A stretch of 64,000 nucleotides of DNA, from NCBI RefSeq assembly GCF_030272615.1, contig NC_081406.1, forward strand, positions 140,774,361 through 140,838,360, read 5' to 3'. The notes under the pieces were generated by a model. It made no database searches, had not been told where the DNA came from, and was given only the letters and a program-made list of their open reading frames with translations. This document shows, piece after piece, positions 58,568 through 64,000 of this stretch (position 1 is the stretch's first letter; every line of letters begins with the position of its first letter). This DNA comes from Cryptomeria japonica (lineage: Eukaryota; Streptophyta; Pinopsida; Cupressales; Cupressaceae). Both the position numbers and the translations under genes were made by a program.

Positions 58568-58954
58568 ATGACTAATCGCCTTATTCTGAGAAAGAAGAAC
58601 CTCTATCGCAACATCACGTTAAAGAAACAGCAACCAAGCTTTTCCAAATTCATCAAGAGAAATAAATTTTTATACATCAATCGTCAACTCTTCAAATCCC
58701 ATCGGGTATTTCTTTATCACGTCAAACGTTATATCCAAAACAAATCCAACGAATTTGACAAAGAACCCCTGAAAACAAGAGCATACTGTCAAAAGTCTGC
58801 TTTTAATCAAAAGATAAACCGCGGAGGAAAAATCAATCCAGCATTCCTGCCCGACGAGTGCATCACATATAACACACCTAGACCAGAACCACCAACACCA
58901 GAGCAAAACATCAACGAGGACTTTGTTCCTTTCATCACTGAAAGTTTCTATTGA
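58568..58954 (+). CDS. Leader ORF of element B, 128 aa, unknown
   Basis: Open from ATG 58568 to TGA 58952-58954, one base before the gag ATG at 58956 (TGAAATG). The first two thirds is strongly basic (SKFIKRNKFLYINRQLFKSH); the end is Pro/Glu-rich (PEPPTPEQNINEDF). I know no family. The tight junction with gag could allow reinitiation, or the sequence could be a chance frame in the leader. Element A has a decayed frame at the same place without clear similarity. Confidence 0.4.
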   Translation: MTNRLILRKKNLYRNITLKKQQPSFSKFIKRNKFLYINRQLFKSHRVFLYHVKRYIQNKSNEFDKEPLKTRAYCQKSAFNQKINRGGKINPAFLPDECITYNTPRPEPPTPEQNINEDFVPFITESFY

Positions 58955-58955
58955 A

Positions 58956-60521
58956 ATGCCTGTCACTCGTTCTCAACGAAACAAACAAAGCGAGACACCC
59001 GCGGAATCAAGTATGAATCGCAGGTTATCAAATCCTTTTGAAGTTCCATCTTCAGAAGATCCTGAAATTACTGATGCAATTCTTCAGGAATGCCAAGAAA
59101 ATCCTTCATTCCAAAAACTCATTGAAAAACTCATGGAAAATGACAAAGAAAAATATCTGCTTATGCTTACAAGCAAAGGTGTCAAAATTCCTGAAGATTT
59201 CGACGCAAATGTCTTTCAAACAGGATCTCAACAATACACATATCAAGAACAACAAAGGGAAGAAGAGACTCGCATACCTGAACAACGTATTCCAGAACAA
59301 CATATACCAGAAATGCGAGTACCTATGTTCGAAACCCCCGAACAACACATACCATTTGCTACACCTTTTCAAATGAGAACAAATCCAAGGGAAGAACTCT
59401 TCCCTCGGCAAGATAATACGCCTTTGGTTGCTCTTACTCAACAGATGCAAATGTTGCAAAGACAAATGCATGATATGCAACAAGGGACAACAGTGCGGTA
59501 TTCTATAAACGAAATCTGTCCTTATCCATTTGACAGAAGCTTAAACATGATACCTTTTCCTCCAAACTCAGACATTCCTAAATTTGATAAATATGATGGG
59601 AAAGGTGATCCTCGAGATCATGTTCGAGAATTTTGTACTATGAGTCTTGAATTTGCTCATAATGACACGTATCTGATGAGGTTATTCCCAAGAAGCCTGG
59701 GAGGACAAACAATGGAATGGTTATCCAAGATTACACCACCTGTTAGATCATTTGACGAATTAGTCAACAAGTTCATCACCCATTATTCTTACAACATCCA
59801 ACATGCCATAACCATGTTAGATATCTGCAACACCAAACAAAAGAACAATGAAACATTCATGTTATTCCTTCAACGTTGGCGACGCATGGTATCAAGATAT
59901 CCTCGCGATATTCCTGAAAGAGAGAAAATGGAAATCTTCATTGATAACTTGAATGGGGAAATGAGTTACAGACTCAAACTTCAATGCATCCCATCTTTTG
60001 ACAAGTTAATTGAAAATGGCATCCAAGTAGAGGAAGCTTGTGTCAAAAAGGGAACACTCAAATTCTACAAAGAAGGAACGAACTCATCAAACTACAATAA
60101 CCAAAACAATACCAATCTAGACAAAACTCGATTTTGGACTCGAAACAAAAACGACGGCAACAATGAATCCTATGATCCTAAATCTAAACAGCCAGTGCTT
60201 GCTTTATCAGGAAATACTCAGAATACGAAAAATCCTAAAAATGCTACTCCCAATACACCCAACAATACTCAAGGACAACTCAACACCAACAATGCCAACG
60301 ATAATCAAAACAAAAATCTGAATCCAGGGCCTAACAACAATTCACGCAACAACACCAACAATTTCCATAAGCGTATTTTCACACCATTGGGCCAATCATT
60401 AGAGTCCCCATTCAGAGAGCTGTTAGCAAACAAGGTTCTTTCTTTACCTCCAATCAACAATTATGAACCCCCGATCAAACCGCCTTGGTGGAATGATTCC
60501 CATTATTGTGATTTTCATTGA
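58956..60521 (+). CDS. Element B gag
   Basis: Capsid and nucleocapsid protein. The start MPVTRSQRNK is chosen by match to element A; an in-frame ATG lies 11 codons upstream. The N-terminal 190 residues are Gln/Glu-rich with EQRIPEQHIPE repeats. The gag core follows (PFPPNSDIPKFDKYDGKGDP, MEWLSKITPPVRSFDEL), then an Asn-rich linker (residues about 370-480) and the start of the knuckle CDFH-*-NKGHRTNGC. TGA at 60519-60521 falls inside the knuckle where element A has a codon for Gln. Either this copy is mutated or read-through occurs; mutation is more likely. The frame continues open beyond. Confidence 0.85.
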   Translation: MPVTRSQRNKQSETPAESSMNRRLSNPFEVPSSEDPEITDAILQECQENPSFQKLIEKLMENDKEKYLLMLTSKGVKIPEDFDANVFQTGSQQYTYQEQQREEETRIPEQRIPEQHIPEMRVPMFETPEQHIPFATPFQMRTNPREELFPRQDNTPLVALTQQMQMLQRQMHDMQQGTTVRYSINEICPYPFDRSLNMIPFPPNSDIPKFDKYDGKGDPRDHVREFCTMSLEFAHNDTYLMRLFPRSLGGQTMEWLSKITPPVRSFDELVNKFITHYSYNIQHAITMLDICNTKQKNNETFMLFLQRWRRMVSRYPRDIPEREKMEIFIDNLNGEMSYRLKLQCIPSFDKLIENGIQVEEACVKKGTLKFYKEGTNSSNYNNQNNTNLDKTRFWTRNKNDGNNESYDPKSKQPVLALSGNTQNTKNPKNATPNTPNNTQGQLNTNNANDNQNKNLNPGPNNNSRNNTNNFHKRIFTPLGQSLESPFRELLANKVLSLPPINNYEPPIKPPWWNDSHYCDFH

Positions 60522-63500
60522 AACAAAGGTCATAGAACAAACGGGTGCATGAGATTGAAACACATAATCCAAGACATGATTGATCGAGGGGACTTAACAG
60601 TGGATGGTCTCAAAACAAATAATGATCACGAAGCCTTCAAAGATCCTTTACCAGATTATAAAGATGGAGCATCAACTTCAAACGATACCCGTGGAGCTCG
60701 TATTAATCACATCTACAACAACACAATCAATCACATATCAGCTGAAGACCATCAAGTCAATGTTATAACCATTCGAGATAAACGTGATCATGAATCTGTC
60801 AATGTAACAACCCGGACCCAGAAATATGTCTTAAAGGGGCATACTGCACCTCCAACCACCACACCCAAGATCCAATACGACTTAGTTACTCAACTGCGAA
60901 AAACTCCGGCTCAGATATCTATCCTGGAATTGTTAAAGCTATCTCCAAGACACAAAGACATATTGGAGCAAGCGCTCTTAGAAACAAATGTACCTCAAAA
61001 TCTGGATACAGACAAATTCCAAGCTATGGTGGCCCACATGACAGAGTCTCATAACCTCACTTTCTCAGAGCATGATAATACTTCATTGAGTCATCCGCAT
61101 AATACTCCTCTACATATTGAAGTCATTGTTTGCAAACACCGTGTCAAAAGAGTCTTAATAGATGGAGGAGCCGGACTTAATATATGTACTTTAAAGCTTA
61201 TCCGTGCACTAGGTTTCTCAGAAGAATCTATTGATCCTTGTAAAAAGATTACCATAAAAGCATATGATGATGAGGAACGGTCCTCTAAAGGAATAGTAAT
61301 ATTACCTATTCAGGTAGGCCCAGTGCAAAAGGATACTATATGTCAAGTTTTAGATATTGATCTCACTTATAATATCTTACTAGGCCAACCCTGGATACAT
61401 GAAATGCAAGCAGTACCTTCTACATACCACCAGTGTGTCAAATTTCCTTATGATGGACAGGAAATCTCCATATCAGCTGATCACAATCCATTTCAACATT
61501 GCAATACAATGGGGGTAGTCCAAGACAGTTTGGTTCCTTATAATAGAGAAAAGCAACAGTCTTCGACACCTGATCTACCACTAGCAAAATCCAACTCCTT
61601 ATGGGGAGATTTCAAACAGAAAATGCAAATCAAAGACCAAGGCATGGGCGAATACTCTATGGAGCCTTTGTGTTTAACCAAATTGCCAACATCACCTAGA
61701 TCACATGGTTTACCTACTCTATCAATACATCAGGCAACTCAGCCCATAACTAAATTTAATGGTACCTTCATCCAATTGGGGACTCTAGCACATGAATCAG
61801 AAGATAAAGATGTTCTTAACTGGCTATACAAAGATGAAGAAGAAACTAATAGAGCGGCCGCTCTAGACATTGTTCTACCAACACACTTGTATGGAAAAGG
61901 CTACCTGATCATGAAACAAATGGGATATGGCGGTAAAGGACCTATTGGGAAACGCCAAGAAGGAGTCACTGAACCTATAGATCTTCCTTCACAACTGAGT
62001 AGAAATAAAGCAGGATTAGGTTCTACATTCACTTTCCTATTAAAAAGGCCGCCAAATGCAAATACAAAACCTCAATGGAAAGAAAAGAAGAAATACAAGG
62101 AAGAATCATGGCAGGAAGCTCTCTTTGAATCAGCAGAAACAATCCGTAAGGCAAGAAAACGTCAAGATCAGAAGATACATCAGGGAAAGCTTCTGAATCA
62201 TAAGAAGGCCATATCTACAGCAGTGGCTCATATTCACACACCAGTGGCTCAAGAACCAATCCTATCATCACAAGCACCCATCATTCCTCCCCGAGGAAGC
62301 ACAATATATGAACAAATCCAGAATGTAGAAGATGGATCAGATACAGAATCCACACAAAATGTCAAAATAGTATCTATCATCAAGGATTTATTTTCGCCAT
62401 ACAACATACCTGTCTACAACACAGATAGAATTTGGGATGATGCCTATGAGACCGATTCAAATGAATATGAATGGGGTACCTGCTCCGACGCTACTACAAA
62501 TATCCCCGATGATACTAATTTCATATCCATTTCTCAAGAAGAACATAACGCAGAAGATAGACCTCTTGAATTTGGACCACAACATATCTATGACGTTCAG
62601 GAAAGCGAACAGCAATATTATGAACAAGTCTATGTAGAAGATGATACCATCGAAGACCTCGATGAAACCCTAAATTTCTTTAAAAACAAAACCCATCACG
62701 ATGATAACTCTATTCTAACACTTACAGTAGCTGAACTTGACCCACCCCATGATTCCTTACCACTTGTCTTCCCTGATCTCATCGACTGGACTGAACCTGA
62801 GACTCATGATATCCCAATTTTTCCAGATGATGAATCTATTATCCACTACCTATGTACCGTAAATCCCAAAACAGGCTCTACCAGTGAACCGCATAATGAC
62901 GTCTGTTCTTCAGGGAGTGCCAAGTCTCTCAGTCGCAAAAATGAATCAAATAATGAATCTAATGCTGAAAACCAGTCAATGGCAGCAATGGATCCCAAAA
63001 AAGTAAAAATAAAGGATGCATCTGAGGGTGAAAACCTTTTTAAGGCACCTAATGATGGGAAACTTGACACTCTTCCTGAACATTTTCATGAACGATCACC
63101 CATATTGATTGAGCCCACTCAATCAATCAACATTGGTACCACTGAAGCAGTCAGAAACATTCACCTTGTAGAATCTTTGACCGAAGAGGAAAGATTGGCA
63201 TTCATCATCTTCTTTAAAGGACAGAAAATTAACTTTGCCTGGTCATATGCTGATATGCCTGGAGTGGATCCACACCTAATCATGCATCACTTGTCCATCT
63301 CTGCAGGGGTCAAGCCAGTCAAGCAGAAACTACGAAAGATGAATCCACAAATAGCACTCATGGTCAAAACAGAATTAAAGAAATTATTAGATGTCGGATT
63401 CATCCGACCTATTGACTATGCAGAATGGATTTCTAACATTGTTCCAGTCTCAAAACCAGATGGTAGTATCAGAATATGCACCGACTTCAGAGATGTCAAT

Positions 63501-64000
63501 AAAGCTTGCCCAAAGGATGACTTTCCTCTACCAAGTATTGATATAATTGTAGATCTCACAGCAGGCCATGCAATGTTCTCATTAATGGACGGTTTCTCAG
63601 GCTATAATCAAATCAAAATAGCTCCTGAAGATCAAGACAAAATAGCATTCACCTGTCCTTGGGGAACATACTGTTGGAATGTAATGCCTTTTGGCTTAAA
63701 GAATGCCGGAGCCACTTACCAAAGAGCAATGACAACCATATTCCATGATATGATGCACACATTTATGGAAGACTATGTGGATGATTTACTAGCCAAATCT
63801 TTCACCAAAGATGAACATCTTGGCATCCTAACAAAGATCTTTGATCGATTGCAGAAATTCAGAGTCCGACTCAACCCTAAGAAGTGTGTCTTCGGGGTGA
63901 CATCAGGCAAGTTACTAGGTTACATCGTCTCTGCTAAAGGTATTGAAGTGGATCCAGCAAAGGTACAAGCCATCATAGATATGCCACCACCGAAAAATAT
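60522..64000 (+). CDS. Element B protease, G-patch and RT (partial)
   Basis: Open in the gag frame to the window edge, at least 1159 codons. The knuckle ends at 60548. Retropepsin active site LIDGGAGLNIC (Asp 61161-61163), then YNILLGQPWIHEMQ. A G-patch-like motif at 61891-61980 (GYLIMKQMGYGGKGPIGKRQ). A long acidic linker (62250-63060), then RT: WSYADMPGVDP, KKLLDVGFIRPIDYAEWISN, CTDFRDVNKACPKDDFPLP, FSLMDGFSGYNQIKIAPEDQ, MPFGLKNAGATYQRAM and YVDD at 63774-63785, intact. RNase H and integrase lie beyond the edge. Confidence 0.9.

Larger units (their letters stand above)
54190..64000 (+). mobile_element. Element B: Tat-lineage Ty3/Gypsy retrotransposon, runs off the window
   Basis: 5' LTR 54190-55643 (TGTAGACGTATAAAAATG..CCACATACA), primer site 55648-55665, a 3.3 kb leader with two dense word arrays, a 128-codon ORF abutting gag, then gag, zinc knuckle, protease, G-patch and RT to the window edge. 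The gag-pol frame is open over 5 kb except one TGA. It is related to element A in coding order and gag start but has a different LTR, primer site and leader word. The left flank GTTTC (54185-54189) should recur after the 3' LTR outside the window. Confidence 0.9.

Overview
The window looks like retrotransposon-packed intergenic DNA from a seed plant with a large genome. A gymnosperm is my best guess, but nothing here is diagnostic. I found no host protein-coding gene and no rRNA, tRNA or CRISPR. Almost everything supportable is LTR retrotransposon sequence, much of it nested, in AT-rich filler.

Layout. 1-4510: a Copia-type, apparently non-autonomous element with a partly duplicated LTR-gag start and an unrecognised second ORF. 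6457-6888: a PIF/Harbinger-type MITE. 7959-12875: a 4.9 kb element with TG..CA ends and a 5-bp duplication, best read as a giant solo LTR. About 14166-16679 and 44527-45816: pieces of an old Ty3/Gypsy element (C). C was split by a very large Tat-lineage Gypsy element (A, 16680-44521, CCTAA duplications) and by a second Copia-type non-autonomous element (E, 45817-51322, GGGAC duplications). Element A in turn carries a young non-autonomous Gypsy element on the minus strand (D, 24995-32894, GGTTT duplications) and a minus-strand solo LTR (36740-38130, TCTAT duplications) of family B. A fuller member of family B begins at 54190 and runs off the right edge.

Element A, less its insertions, is about 18.5 kb. 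It has LTRs of about 1.2 kb, a 2.8 kb leader with short-word arrays and a small ORF, gag, protease plus G-patch, RT, two RNase H domains, integrase, a hypervariable A-rich stretch, and an antisense gene between integrase and the 3' LTR. That gene has its own TATA box, one intron and a plant-mobile-domain-like product. Copy A is dead: it has many in-frame stops (mostly TAG), YVDD has become YVDK, and the protease and integrase active sites are altered. Element B has nearly open gag-protease-G-patch-RT coding sequence with a single TGA, and a leader with about 47 copies of the word TAGCGCRT. Element D has an intact 1142-codon gag/protease-like ORF and no polymerase. It uses the same primer-binding site as A.

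The most unusual signal is a family-specific word of about 10 bases, repeated every 20-30 bp. In A the same word occurs in the sense leader and, in the sense orientation of the antisense gene, inside that gene's intron. In B a different word fills the leader. I know of no description of this pattern.
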